Of a stretch of DNA of 64,000 nucleotides, positions 8,322-16,376 are shown piece by piece. Origin of the DNA: CAZESS01 sp964414415 (GTDB taxonomy: Archaea; Thermoplasmatota; E2; UBA202; DSCA01); NCBI GenBank assembly GCA_964414415.1, contig CAYPWJ010000001.1, positions 124,001-188,000 of the forward strand, written 5' to 3'. A program made the translations under genes and the position numbers. Each line of letters begins with the position of its first letter. The stretch's first letter is position 1. A model generated the notes under the pieces. The model saw only the letters and a program-made list of their open reading frames with translations, did not search any database and had not been told where the DNA came from.

Positions 8322-8564
8322 ATGGAGGTCGAAGAAATCGGCATCCGGGATCGCCTCAGAATGCGGAAGATGCAGAACCTGGCGGTCATCGAGGTCATGT
8401 ATAACCCGGACAGCGAGAGCTATCAGCTCGTCATGGGCATCGACATCGAGAAAAAACTGCTGACGAGCACACCCCGGAAGATGGTCCGGGTGACCTGCAC
8501 ATACGACGAGATATCAGCGGGTATACAGCGCTACCTCGACGAGGAGATACTGCCCGCGGCATAG
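8322..8564 (+). CDS. Conserved small archaeal protein of unknown function
   Basis: About 80 residues, charged, with no transmembrane segment: an alpha-beta pattern starting MEVEEIGIRDRLRMRK. I do not recognise the family. An upstream GTG at 8289 would extend it by 11 residues. However, a TATA-like CATATAT at 8295-8301 is centred 24 bp before ATG 8322, the leaderless spacing seen across this window, so I place the start at 8322 with its own promoter at the end of gcvPB. Confidence 0.6.
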   Translation: MEVEEIGIRDRLRMRKMQNLAVIEVMYNPDSESYQLVMGIDIEKKLLTSTPRKMVRVTCTYDEISAGIQRYLDEEILPAA

Positions 8565-8567
8565 GCG

Positions 8568-9146
8568 TTATTGTTCCCGTCGGTCGAGCTCGTTGTGCAC
8601 CAGGGTGATGCACTGGTCTGCCTGCAGCGGCAGCGGCGACACCGCGATCGTGCGTTCCGCGCTGCCCTCGACGACATCCCGGCATGACGGCGGCAGACCG
8701 CCGTGGTCACCCAGGATGAAGAGACAGTCATTGAGACCGCCGGCGACACGGATGTCTTTGCCGCCCTCGTGCAGGTACACCACCGGGTACGGCAGCTCGT
8801 CGAGCAGCCCCGCCAGGTCACGCCGCGCCACCGAGACGCCCGAGGTGCTCTCCTGCCAGCGTTCGCCGACATCGACGGCAAGCGCCTTCCTGACGATGCC
8901 GCCGATGGAGCGCTCGTCGGGTCCCATGGATCGGAGGCTGTCTCCTGCAACACGGAGCGCCTTCGGTGGATCCGGCGGCCCGAGGAGCAGCAGATAGATT
9001 GCAGCGTCGCTTCGTATGCCGTGTGAGATGAACAGCGACTGCGCCAGGCATCGACACAGAACATCCATCCGGCCGGCGGTGGGCAGTCCGTTGAGGTTGA
9101 ACGGCGCCGTAGCCGCCTGGCTTCCGACGATCAAAAAACGGCGCAT
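8568..9146 (-). CDS. trmY: tRNA (pseudouridine54-N1)-methyltransferase TrmY
   Basis: 192 residues of the SPOUT-fold TrmY family, which methylates pseudouridine 54 in the T-loop of archaeal tRNAs. The N-terminus MRRFLIVGSQAATAPFNLNG, then GRMDVLCRCL, SHGIR and LLGPPDPPKALR are characteristic; the C-terminal ILGDHGGLPPS and VSPLPLQADQCITLVHNELD (partial) regions form the knotted SAM site. A TATA-like element is centred near 9172, about 25 bp upstream of the ATG, consistent with a leaderless transcript. It converges on the preceding plus-strand gene with a 3-bp gap. Confidence 0.93.
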   Translation of the reverse strand: MRRFLIVGSQAATAPFNLNGLPTAGRMDVLCRCLAQSLFISHGIRSDAAIYLLLLGPPDPPKALRVAGDSLRSMGPDERSIGGIVRKALAVDVGERWQESTSGVSVARRDLAGLLDELPYPVVYLHEGGKDIRVAGGLNDCLFILGDHGGLPPSCRDVVEGSAERTIAVSPLPLQADQCITLVHNELDRREQ

Positions 9147-9189
9147 GGATGCTCCATCGGCATGGACGTCAAATAGCTTACGATGGCTG

Positions 9190-9585
9190 TCAGCCGTCGC
9201 CCTCGATTTTCTGCTGCATGCTGTCCAGGTATGACGGCAATCCCTCGATGTCCTTCACCATGCTGTTCTTGGCCAGCAGCCCCCGATACTCGGTGATGCA
9301 CCTGGTGCGCCCGGAGAGGTTCTGTTCGATGGCGCGCGACAGCCGGCCGCCCTTTGTATCCCAGTCGGTCAGCACGATGACTTCGTCATAGGCGGCAGCG
9401 ATCCAATCACAGACATCCACCAGCGGGCGACCAGAATGCACCGTCAGGATGTCCCCCGGCATCCCGAGGCTGCGGAGCGCCGCCACGTCCTTCTCGCCCT
9501 CCACGAGGATGGGTATGGTCTCGTTGCGGCTCCGCACCTCCGCGATGATGTCCATAACCGCTTCCAGTCCTTCCCTATAATCCAT
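9190..9585 (-). CDS. Toprim-domain protein (RNase M5/primase-like)
   Basis: 131 residues. The Toprim fold is shown by PILVEGEKDVAALRSLG near residue 24 (catalytic Glu) and VLTDWDTKGGRLSR near residue 70 (DxD metal site). Small archaeal Toprim proteins of this type resemble the RNase M5 and DnaG-like nucleases, but their substrate is not established. The start at 9585 (MDYREGLEAV) overlaps the upstream DUF167 gene by 11 bp; an earlier in-frame start would overlap it much more. Confidence 0.82.
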   Translation of the reverse strand: MDYREGLEAVMDIIAEVRSRNETIPILVEGEKDVAALRSLGMPGDILTVHSGRPLVDVCDWIAAAYDEVIVLTDWDTKGGRLSRAIEQNLSGRTRCITEYRGLLAKNSMVKDIEGLPSYLDSMQQKIEGDG

Positions 9586-9898
9586 TGTTGAGCCGCTGTA
9601 CGACAGCGTCGACCGGCCGACGCACATGTATGCGTTTCTCCCGGCTGGTGTGGCCACGGGCAAGCGTTACCTCGTTGGATGCCACATCAAAAAACCCGGC
9701 TACCAGTTCAAGGAGCTCCCGGTTTGCCTTCCCCTGCTGCGGCGCCGCCGTCACCCGTGCCTCAATCTGATGTCGCCACTGGTCGTAGCCGGCTGGAAAC
9801 CGCGCGCTGTCACTGCCGGTGGACACCCGGACGCTGATGAGCGTGCCGTTGCTCTGTTCCTCGAGTGCCGCTGCCACGTTACGGTCGGCTGCTGCCAC
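9575..9898 (-). CDS. DUF167/YggU-family protein
   Basis: About 107 residues ending in the DUF167 core: RVTAAPQQGKANRELLELVA near the middle, then VTLARGHTSREKRIHV. The family is small, conserved in bacteria and archaea, and without an established function. I choose the GTG at 9898 because a TATA-like TTTATAT (9920-9926, minus strand) is centred 25 bp upstream; the longer frame starting with GTG 9913 would lie upstream of the predicted transcription start. Its 3' end overlaps the Toprim gene, so the two are coupled. Confidence 0.8.
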   Translation of the reverse strand: MAAADRNVAAALEEQSNGTLISVRVSTGSDSARFPAGYDQWRHQIEARVTAAPQQGKANRELLELVAGFFDVASNEVTLARGHTSREKRIHVRRPVDAVVQRLNNGL

Positions 9899-9918
9899 AG
9901 CTACAAAAAACACCCGGT

Positions 9919-9953
9919 GATATAAACATTTGCCGCTGCGACATTTTTAAACC
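9919..9953. promoter_or_regulatory. Divergent promoter pair between DUF167 and hycI
   Basis: On the minus strand, TTTATATC near 9918-9926 serves the DUF167 gene. On the plus strand, CATTTTTAAACC (9941-9952) is centred 25 bp before ATG 9972 of hycI. Both give leaderless spacing. Confidence 0.5.
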
Positions 9954-9971
9954 AGTGGCGCTTTACCATCC

Positions 9972-10403
9972 ATGGACGTGCTGCTCGGCGTGGGCAACGA
10001 GGCCAACGGCGACGACGCCATCGGCCCCTGGATAGCCCGCCGTTTTAGCAAGCCAGGATGGCGCGCCGTTGACTGTTTCACCGTCCCGGAGAACTACACC
10101 GGCGAGCTGCGGCGGATGCAGCCCCGCCGCGTCGTCATCATAGATGCCGCTGACATGGGCCTGCAGCCCGGCGACATCCGTATCGTTCCCAAAGACAGGA
10201 CGGGCAGCGCGACCTTTACAACGCATGCGATGCCGCTCAGCGTGTTTATCGACTACGTCGAGCAGGTGACCGATGCGCAGGTGACGCTTATCGGCGTCCA
10301 GCCACAGCGCTTCGACGAGATGAGCGACGCGGTCAAACACGCCGGAGAGCGCCTCCTCGACATCCTCACGTCGGGCGGCATCGAGCGTCTCCCGCGGCTG
10401 TAA
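9972..10403 (+). CDS. hycI: Hydrogenase maturation endopeptidase, HycI type
   Basis: 143 residues. GVGNEANGDDAIGPWIA at the N-terminus carries the acidic nickel-sensing residue of hydrogenase maturation proteases; VPENYTGEL near residue 38 and VVIIDAADMG near residue 57 fit the HycI/HyaD fold. These enzymes remove the C-terminal tail of the [NiFe] large subunit after nickel insertion. A different protease gene lies directly behind the hydrogenase operon at 28332, so this one may serve another hydrogenase not in the window. It is leaderless and divergent from DUF167. Confidence 0.85.
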   Translation: MDVLLGVGNEANGDDAIGPWIARRFSKPGWRAVDCFTVPENYTGELRRMQPRRVVIIDAADMGLQPGDIRIVPKDRTGSATFTTHAMPLSVFIDYVEQVTDAQVTLIGVQPQRFDEMSDAVKHAGERLLDILTSGGIERLPRL

Positions 10404-10405
10404 TG

Positions 10406-10915
10406 CTAGACGGTCTGCACCGCCATCGCTTTGTTCCGTCCACCGGGCTCGTATCCCCAGCGGTCGATGGTGTGATGCCAGTGTCGGTAGATGCGCTCCT
10501 GCATCTCCCGGCTGATGTCGTAGCGCCGGTGGCATAATCACGCTGCGCGGCGACGTAGTCAGCGAATCGCTGTTCCGCCTCTTTGCAGTGAGGGAGGTCG
10601 AGCGAGGTGTAGATGTCCCGCAGCGTCGCCATCGGCTCAGCGACGAAGTCCTCGTAGCATATCTCGACGAGGTTGCCGTCGGGGATGCGGCTGCGCTGCC
10701 GGAAAAACCGCTCGTACATGACCCGGTAGCAGTACAGGATGTCCTCCTCCACCCGGCCGAGGTCGAACTCCTGCAGCGCATAGAGCGGCAGTATGTTCTC
10801 GTAGAGCCGCTGGTGGAAACGTACACGTGGTAGGGATTCCGGATGATGTGCACGAACTTCGCGTCGGGAACATGTCCAGCAGCTCCTTCACCCTGGCCCG
10901 GGCTTCGGCATCTAC
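10406..10915 (-). pseudogene. Decayed sulfotransferase (C-terminal remnant, several frameshifts)
   Basis: No single frame is open, but consecutive pieces in different minus-strand frames read as one protein of the PAPS-type sulfotransferase family: ARVKELLDMFP, then DAKFVHIIRNPYHVYVS (the 3'-phosphate-binding RNP segment), then RLYENILPLYALQEFDLGR, then a long stretch containing NLVEICYEDFVAEPMATLRD, and finally ISREMQERIYRHWHHTIDRW and KAMAVQTV before a stop at 10406. At least three frame changes are needed, near 10525, 10825 and 10870. The N-terminal P-loop is missing. The gene is therefore dead or the sequence carries several indel errors. Confidence 0.72.
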
Positions 10916-11000
10916 ACCCTGACCATCCAAGCGGATGACACCAGCGGCAACACGGGCAGCGCCGACATGCGTGTCTTCTACACGGCTGTATCCTCCCCGC
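10901..11000 (+). pseudogene. Remnant of an extracellular Ig/bacterial-Ig-like domain protein
   Basis: On the plus strand, a frame without a usable start reads GFGIYTLTIQADDTSGNTGS followed by ADMRVFYTAVSS. This is the closing strand pattern of Ig-like repeats found in archaeal surface proteins (YTLTI-x-A-D-x-x-GNTGS). It abuts the sulfotransferase remnant head-on and sits 80 bp before the secreted C25 peptidase gene. It looks like the 3' scrap of a surface-protein gene left by a deletion or recombination. Confidence 0.5.
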
Positions 11001-11081
11001 GAGCAGGTAGCGTTTCCCGCCTTCTTTACCGACACACATGCAGGCGGGCAATCCTTAAAAACCACGCTGTGATGCATGTCC

Positions 11082-12926
11082 ATGAGGTTGAGAGCACAGC
11101 TATTGGCAGTCATTGTAGCAGGATTCTTTGTGGCGAGCGCCGTGAGCGTCGGCATCCCCGGCGCCGTCGAGCAATCAGAGCAGCAGCTTTCACCGGTCAA
11201 CGATGCCACGTCGAGACAGCTATCCATGGATTTCCCGGCGCCGACCCTGAGCGACAAACAGGGCTACGTCAACGTCAACGTCGACGGCTGCCGCCGGACG
11301 CGCAGCGCCGGCCAGCCCATCCTGCCGTATGCATCGAAAACGATGACGTTTCCGCTGGGTACACGCGTCACCGACGTCCAGGTCAGCACGGGCGACGTCG
11401 CCAGGATGGAGCTGCCTGGCAAGCCGATGCCCGCCCCACGCCTTATCTCCCGCGACGGCGACCTGACGAGCGAGGTCAGGGAGGGGCCGGTCTACCGCGG
11501 CAGCCAGACGTATCCATCCGAATGGGTGCGCTGGCGGACCAGCGGCGGCCTCAAAAATGGCGAGCACGTCACCTATCTCACGCTCAACGTCTACCCGGCT
11601 CGCTATCATCCCACAGAGAGAAGCATCGAGTACATCCGCAGCGTCGACATAACGGTCTCCTGCAAGCCAGGCGCGGGCCTGGAGACCGGCGAGGGTGCCG
11701 ACATGGTGGTCGTCAGCCCGCTGACGTTCTATCCAGCTGTCAACCGCCTCATCGAGCACAAGGAGTCGCTTGGCGTCACATGCCAGTGGGCGACGCCGCT
11801 GCAGATAAAAAGCGGCAGATACTTCCCGGTCGAGGGCAGCGATGCGGCAGAGCAGATCAAGTATTTCATCAAGAACGCCGTCGAGGAATGGGGCACCCGC
11901 TACGTCCTCATCATGGGTGCTCCCGGCAGAGTGCCGATGCGGACCGTCTACACGCAGCCCGCCGCCGACAGCTCGGAGACCTTCACCAGCGACCTCTACT
12001 ACGAGGACCTCTACGACGGCAGCGGCAGCTTTTGCTCGTGGGACAGCAACGACAACGGCTACTACGGCGAATACAACCACTCCGGCAACATCGACACGAT
12101 GGACCTGTACCCCGACGTGCACGTCGGCCGGCTGGCCTGCCGCAGCGTCATCGAGGCCTGGCTCGCGGTCGACAAGATCATCACGTATGAGAGCAGCGCC
12201 GCCGGCGACTGGTACAAGCGCTTCCTGGTAGCGGGCGGCGACTCGTTCAACGACGGTCCACGGTGGGGCACCGACTACTACGAGGGCGAGATAACGGTCA
12301 ATCAATCGGTCAGCTACATGGACGGCTTCACGCCGGTGAAGCTCCTCGGCTCCAACGGCCGGCTTTCAACGGACAACATCAAGGATGAATGGAGCCAGGG
12401 CGCTGGCTTCGTCAACCTGGAGGGTCACGGCAATTATCTCTCCTGGGCGACGCATCCGCCGCATCAGTATAACACCTGGGTCGGCATCCAGGTGCAGGAC
12501 ATCCCTGACCTCAGCAACACGGGCAAACTGCCCTTCGTCGTCCTCGGCGGCTGCCACATCGCCGACATGGGGCACACCTATGAATGCTTCGCTTGGCAGC
12601 TCGTCCGCGCCGTCGGGAAGGGTGCCATCGCCACGACGGGCTTCACCAGCCTCTCCTGGGGTGCCGACGACGACGTCAACGGCAACGGCCAGCCAGACAT
12701 CATTGAATACGCGAGCGGTTATCTCGACACCCTGGTCTTCAAGCAGTACGGCCAGGACGACATCAACGTGGCAGGCGCGGTCTGCGATGCAGCCGTCACC
12801 GAGTATCTCAACACGGCGCCGGTGGAATGGAACAACGCCTACCTTGACATCTGGGACTGCAAGACCGTCTCCGCCTGGGTGTTGCTCGGCGACCCGTCGC
12901 TGCAGCTCGGCGGTACAGCAGGATAA
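11082..12926 (+). CDS. Secreted C25-family (gingipain-like) cysteine peptidase
   Basis: About 614 residues. The signal peptide RAQLLAVIVAGFFVASAVS is followed by a beta-rich N-terminal region and a caspase-like C25 domain from about residue 205 (MVVVSPLTFYPAVNRLIEH). The catalytic His is in NLEGHGNYLSW near residue 447 and the catalytic Cys in VVLGGCHIADM near residue 490; calcium-type acidic motifs such as SNDNGYYGE and DVNGNGQPD are present. Such enzymes degrade or process extracellular proteins. ATG 11082 is preferred because TATA-like CTTAAAAA (11054-11061) is centred 25 bp upstream; ATG 11076 is an alternative. No membrane anchor or PGF-like tail is visible, so it is probably released. 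Confidence 0.85.
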   Translation: MRLRAQLLAVIVAGFFVASAVSVGIPGAVEQSEQQLSPVNDATSRQLSMDFPAPTLSDKQGYVNVNVDGCRRTRSAGQPILPYASKTMTFPLGTRVTDVQVSTGDVARMELPGKPMPAPRLISRDGDLTSEVREGPVYRGSQTYPSEWVRWRTSGGLKNGEHVTYLTLNVYPARYHPTERSIEYIRSVDITVSCKPGAGLETGEGADMVVVSPLTFYPAVNRLIEHKESLGVTCQWATPLQIKSGRYFPVEGSDAAEQIKYFIKNAVEEWGTRYVLIMGAPGRVPMRTVYTQPAADSSETFTSDLYYEDLYDGSGSFCSWDSNDNGYYGEYNHSGNIDTMDLYPDVHVGRLACRSVIEAWLAVDKIITYESSAAGDWYKRFLVAGGDSFNDGPRWGTDYYEGEITVNQSVSYMDGFTPVKLLGSNGRLSTDNIKDEWSQGAGFVNLEGHGNYLSWATHPPHQYNTWVGIQVQDIPDLSNTGKLPFVVLGGCHIADMGHTYECFAWQLVRAVGKGAIATTGFTSLSWGADDDVNGNGQPDIIEYASGYLDTLVFKQYGQDDINVAGAVCDAAVTEYLNTAPVEWNNAYLDIWDCKTVSAWVLLGDPSLQLGGTAG

Positions 12927-13055
12927 TCTGCCGTGTCCGATCCAGGGCCACTGGAGCGACGGCGGCCATCGGTGTGCAGCCGTCTGCCGTACAGCCATAC
13001 TACGGGCGGCGTAAAACCAAATAAATCCCTGCCGTTTATCCATGGAGATGCAACC

Positions 13056-14462
13056 ATGAGAAAAACAAAGATCGTGGCCACCATCGGACCTGCATCGGAG
13101 ACGCCAGAGGTGCTCCGGCAGCTCATCGACAACGGGCTGGATGTCGCCCGCCTCAACTTTTCGCACGGCACCCACGAACAGCACGGCCGGAACATCGATG
13201 CTATACGGGAGCTCAGCAGCGAGGTCGCCGTCATGCTGGACACGCAGGGACCTGAGATACGTCTCGATGTCATGGAGCAACCCGTCGAGCTCCGCGAAGG
13301 CATGACGGTCACCCTGACGGGCGACGGCGAGACAGGTGCGGCGACACTCCCCGTTGCTTATCCTGACTTCCTGGAGCACATCCAGGGGGGAGACACCGTT
13401 TTGATCGCTGATGGCGCCGTTGCCCTCGAGGTGACAGACGTCGGCGACGTGGCGACCTGCCGCGTCCGATACGGCGGGACCGTCACCGGTCAGCAGTCGG
13501 TCAACGTCCCCGGCAGGGATCTCGACCTGACGGCACCCACCGATAAAGACCGCCGGGACATCGCGTTTGGCGCTGAGAAAGACGTGGACTACGTGGCCGC
13601 CTCGTTTGTGGAGACACCCGGGGAAGTCCGTGAGATACGACAGCTGCTCCGCGAGCACGGCTCCGCGGCCGGTGTCATCCCCAAGATAGAGAGCATGCAG
13701 GCGCTGGAGCACATCGATGCCATCATCGCATCTGCCGACGGCGTCATGGTGGCGCGCGGCGACCTGGGCGTCGAGATACCTGCCTCGGATGTCCCGCTGA
13801 CCCAGAAGAACATCATCAGGAAGTGCAACAAGCGGGGGACGCCGGTCATCACGGCGACGCAGATGCTTGAGTCGATGACGGAGCATCCACGGGCGACGCG
13901 CGCCGAGGCATCCGACGTGGCAAACGCGGTGCTGGACGGGACCGACGCCGTCATGCTGTCCGCGGAGACCGCCGTCGGCTCCTATCCGGTGGAGGCTTTC
14001 TCGTTTATGGCCGAGGTGCTGGAGAAAGTCGAGACGTTTTTCCAGGATCACGTCCATCGGACCGTCGAAGGCGGCAGCGACACAGTGGCGGACATCATCT
14101 CCAAGAACGTCTGGCGGGTCTGCAACGAAATCGACGTCGATTACATCGTCGCGCATACCTCGTCCGGCTCGACCGCCCGGAACATCTCCAAATATCGGCC
14201 GATGACCGACATCATCGCGTTCACCAACTCCCGGACGGTGCAGCGGCAGCTCCGCCTCGTCTGGGGCGTCCGTCCGCACCGCATCGCGTTCAAGGAGTAC
14301 TTCGACGACCTCATCTACGACACCACTCGCTTTCTGCAGCGTCGTGAGCAGGTCGGCGAGGACGACACCCTGGTCGTCACCGCCGGCGTTCCCAACTCGG
14401 TGACCGGCATCACCAACCTGATGGAGATACGCCGGGTCGGCAGCATCCTTGCCGCCGGATAA
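13056..14462 (+). CDS. pyk: Pyruvate kinase
   Basis: 468 residues, full length. RKTKIVATIGPAS at the N-terminus, DTQGPEIRL, MVARGDLGVEIP near residue 230 (metal and substrate site) and DGTDAVMLSAETAVG near residue 295 are diagnostic. The enzyme converts phosphoenolpyruvate and ADP to pyruvate and ATP. The start at 13056 has GGAGAT upstream, and the ATGs at 13042 and 13048 are out of frame. An AT-rich CAAATAAATCC (13018-13028) is a plausible TATA region. It is probably a single-gene unit. Confidence 0.95.
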   Translation: MRKTKIVATIGPASETPEVLRQLIDNGLDVARLNFSHGTHEQHGRNIDAIRELSSEVAVMLDTQGPEIRLDVMEQPVELREGMTVTLTGDGETGAATLPVAYPDFLEHIQGGDTVLIADGAVALEVTDVGDVATCRVRYGGTVTGQQSVNVPGRDLDLTAPTDKDRRDIAFGAEKDVDYVAASFVETPGEVREIRQLLREHGSAAGVIPKIESMQALEHIDAIIASADGVMVARGDLGVEIPASDVPLTQKNIIRKCNKRGTPVITATQMLESMTEHPRATRAEASDVANAVLDGTDAVMLSAETAVGSYPVEAFSFMAEVLEKVETFFQDHVHRTVEGGSDTVADIISKNVWRVCNEIDVDYIVAHTSSGSTARNISKYRPMTDIIAFTNSRTVQRQLRLVWGVRPHRIAFKEYFDDLIYDTTRFLQRREQVGEDDTLVVTAGVPNSVTGITNLMEIRRVGSILAAG

Positions 14463-14499
14463 ACGAAAACCTTTTTAGCGCAGCCAGGCTTGCTACGTC

Positions 14500-15165
14500 G
14501 TGGATGAGTGCACCCTCCCGCTGAACTGCGCGTCGCTCGACCGGCTGCTCGGCGGCGGCCTCGAACGCGGCATCGTCACCGAGCTACACGGCGAGGGCGG
14601 CAGCGGCAAGACGAACATCTGTCTTCAGGCGGCTCGGAACGCGGCTGCCAACGGCGACAAAGTCGTCTACGTCGATACCGAGGGCGTATCCGAGGAACGC
14701 CTCGCGCAGATATGCAACGGCGACATGGAGCTATCCAAGCGCATTCTCTTTTTTCAGCCATACTCGCTAGAGGAACAGGAGCAGATGGTGGAGAAGGCCG
14801 TCAAGATAGATGCAGGCCTCATCGTCGTCGACAGCGTCAATCTCTACTACCGGCTGTCTATGGAGGCCGACGAGGGCGCTGCCACACGGTCGCTCAGCCG
14901 ACAGTTGGTCACCCTCCAGGTCACCGCCCGGAAGCGCAGCATCCCCGTCGTCGTTACCTCGCAGATCTACCGGATGGATGGCCGGATACGTCCCTTCGGC
15001 GGGCGGAGCATCGATCACATGGTCAAGACAGCCGTATGCCTTGAGAAGATAGACGGACAGCGGGATGACGGGACTGAGACACGGCGGGCTGAGCTGGTCA
15101 AGCATCGCTCCAAGCCAACCGGCGAAACGACTGTTTTCCGCATCGTCCAGGAGGGTCTTCGGTGA
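14500..15165 (+). CDS. radB: DNA repair and recombination protein RadB
   Basis: 221 residues, a RecA/RadA core without the N-terminal helix-hairpin-helix domain, which defines RadB. Walker A is GEGGSGKTN near residue 31 and Walker B is LIVVDSVN near residue 105; LDRLLGGGLERG precedes Walker A as in all RadA/RadB proteins. RadB is a euryarchaeal RadA paralogue that modulates homologous recombination. The GTG start is fixed by CCTTTTTAG (14470-14478), centred 25 bp upstream. It overlaps the next gene by 4 bp. Confidence 0.93.
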   Translation: MDECTLPLNCASLDRLLGGGLERGIVTELHGEGGSGKTNICLQAARNAAANGDKVVYVDTEGVSEERLAQICNGDMELSKRILFFQPYSLEEQEQMVEKAVKIDAGLIVVDSVNLYYRLSMEADEGAATRSLSRQLVTLQVTARKRSIPVVVTSQIYRMDGRIRPFGGRSIDHMVKTAVCLEKIDGQRDDGTETRRAELVKHRSKPTGETTVFRIVQEGLR

Positions 15166-15707
15166 GCGAGAAACACTGGCCAGTGCCAGGCAGCCGCGGC
15201 ACAAAAGTACCGCTGGAGGGACGAGGCTCGTTCTGGGAGGACCGCGGCGACCGGCGTCACTGCGGCGTTGATCTCTACGCGCCGCATGGCAGCGACGTCT
15301 ACGCCGTCGAGGACGGCCGCGTGCTCGACACCGGCATCATGACGTCGCCGGACGTCATGCCGTACTGGAACATCACCTACTATGCGTTCATACGCCACGG
15401 AACCCTCGTCGCACGGTACGGGGAGCTGCACGACGTCACCGTTGCACCTGGCGATGAGACACGTGGCGGCGACGTCATCGGTCACGTGGGGACCGTTCTC
15501 AACAGCCGCGCCGTCACTGATGAGGCGCCGGCATACATCCAACAGCTGTCCGCCAGGGACGCTGTCTCCATGCTCCACTTTGAGCTGTACCGCACCGTCC
15601 CGGAGGAAAACGCGGCGTATCTGGGCGGCAACTGGTTCGGCGACTATCAGCCTGGCAGCCTCGTCGATCCGACTGAATACCTCAAGCAGGCCGCCCACGA
15701 TATATAA
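15162..15707 (+). CDS. M23-fold (LytM-like) metallopeptidase homologue
   Basis: 181 residues with a lysostaphin/LytM-type fold: HCGVDLYAPHGSDVYAVEDG near residue 33 holds the HxxxD zinc ligands, and MLHFELY near residue 146 matches the second motif HxH, where the second His (zinc ligand) is kept but the first, catalytic His is Met. No signal peptide or membrane segment is visible. M23 enzymes usually cut peptidoglycan cross-links, which archaea lack, so another substrate or a non-catalytic role is likely. The GTG start overlaps radB, implying coupled expression. Confidence 0.75.
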   Translation: MSEKHWPVPGSRGTKVPLEGRGSFWEDRGDRRHCGVDLYAPHGSDVYAVEDGRVLDTGIMTSPDVMPYWNITYYAFIRHGTLVARYGELHDVTVAPGDETRGGDVIGHVGTVLNSRAVTDEAPAYIQQLSARDAVSMLHFELYRTVPEENAAYLGGNWFGDYQPGSLVDPTEYLKQAAHDI

Positions 15708-15751
15708 AATAATGCACATTGTTTTTAAATAGATATATCATTAACGCGGCA

Positions 15752-16375
15752 GTGACCCTCAGAAACAAGAGGCAGTACCTGCTGTTGGCTGCAGCCGTTG
15801 GATGCATCGCCGGGCTGTACCTCGCCAGCACCGCATCCGGCCCTGCATCCATCTCGCTGGCACGGCTGGCCGAGCATGAAGGCGAGGAGGTGCAGGTGAC
15901 CGGGCTCGTCGTCCACGTGGAGCACTACGACACGGCAGTGAGCTTCGTGCTCCGTAACGGCTCCGTGTCCACCACGGTTTTTTCGCCCGACGGCGCCCCC
16001 GTCCGGCTGGGTGACCGTGTGCAGGTGACCGGCGAGGTGCAGCGATACGAGGGCATGCTCGAAATCCTCTCCGAGCACACAACGATCCTTGAACGCGCAA
16101 ACGATACCATCCCTCTCCAGGTGCTCGCCGAGCAGCATCGCCGTTTCCTCGACACCTGCATCACCACCCGCGGCGCCGCCGTCAACGTCACCCCAGACTC
16201 GTTTCGGCTCGTAAACGGCAGCTGCAACGTCGACGTCCGGCATATCGGCAGGACGTGCAACGTGACGACAGGCGACGTGGTGACCGTAACGGCGATGCTC
16301 CGCTACGATCCGGAACGGATGTGCTTCTACCTGTCCATCGAGCGCGGCACGCACGGCGTCGAACGGCCGGGATGA
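15752..16375 (+). CDS. Membrane-anchored protein with tandem OB-fold-like domains
   Basis: About 207 residues. A single N-terminal hydrophobic segment (YLLLAAAVGCIAGLYLA) is followed by an extracellular part with two OB-like units: EEVQVTGLVVHVEHYDTAVS near residue 43, continuing to RLGDRVQVTGEVQRYEGMLE near residue 88, then a second, shorter unit with GDVVTVTAMLRY near the end. Family unknown to me. The GTG at 15752 is chosen because TTTTTAAAT (15722-15730) is centred 26 bp upstream; the longer frame from 15719 would start before the transcription start. The stop is 1 bp before the TctA-like permease gene. Confidence 0.65.
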   Translation: MTLRNKRQYLLLAAAVGCIAGLYLASTASGPASISLARLAEHEGEEVQVTGLVVHVEHYDTAVSFVLRNGSVSTTVFSPDGAPVRLGDRVQVTGEVQRYEGMLEILSEHTTILERANDTIPLQVLAEQHRRFLDTCITTRGAAVNVTPDSFRLVNGSCNVDVRHIGRTCNVTTGDVVTVTAMLRYDPERMCFYLSIERGTHGVERPG

Positions 16376-16376
16376 C

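Noticed and set aside
12366..14279. 637-codon minus-strand open frame opposite the C25 peptidase and pyruvate kinase genes
   Set aside because: It runs antisense to two well-supported genes in GC-rich DNA, where such shadow frames are common; its translation has no recognisable domain.
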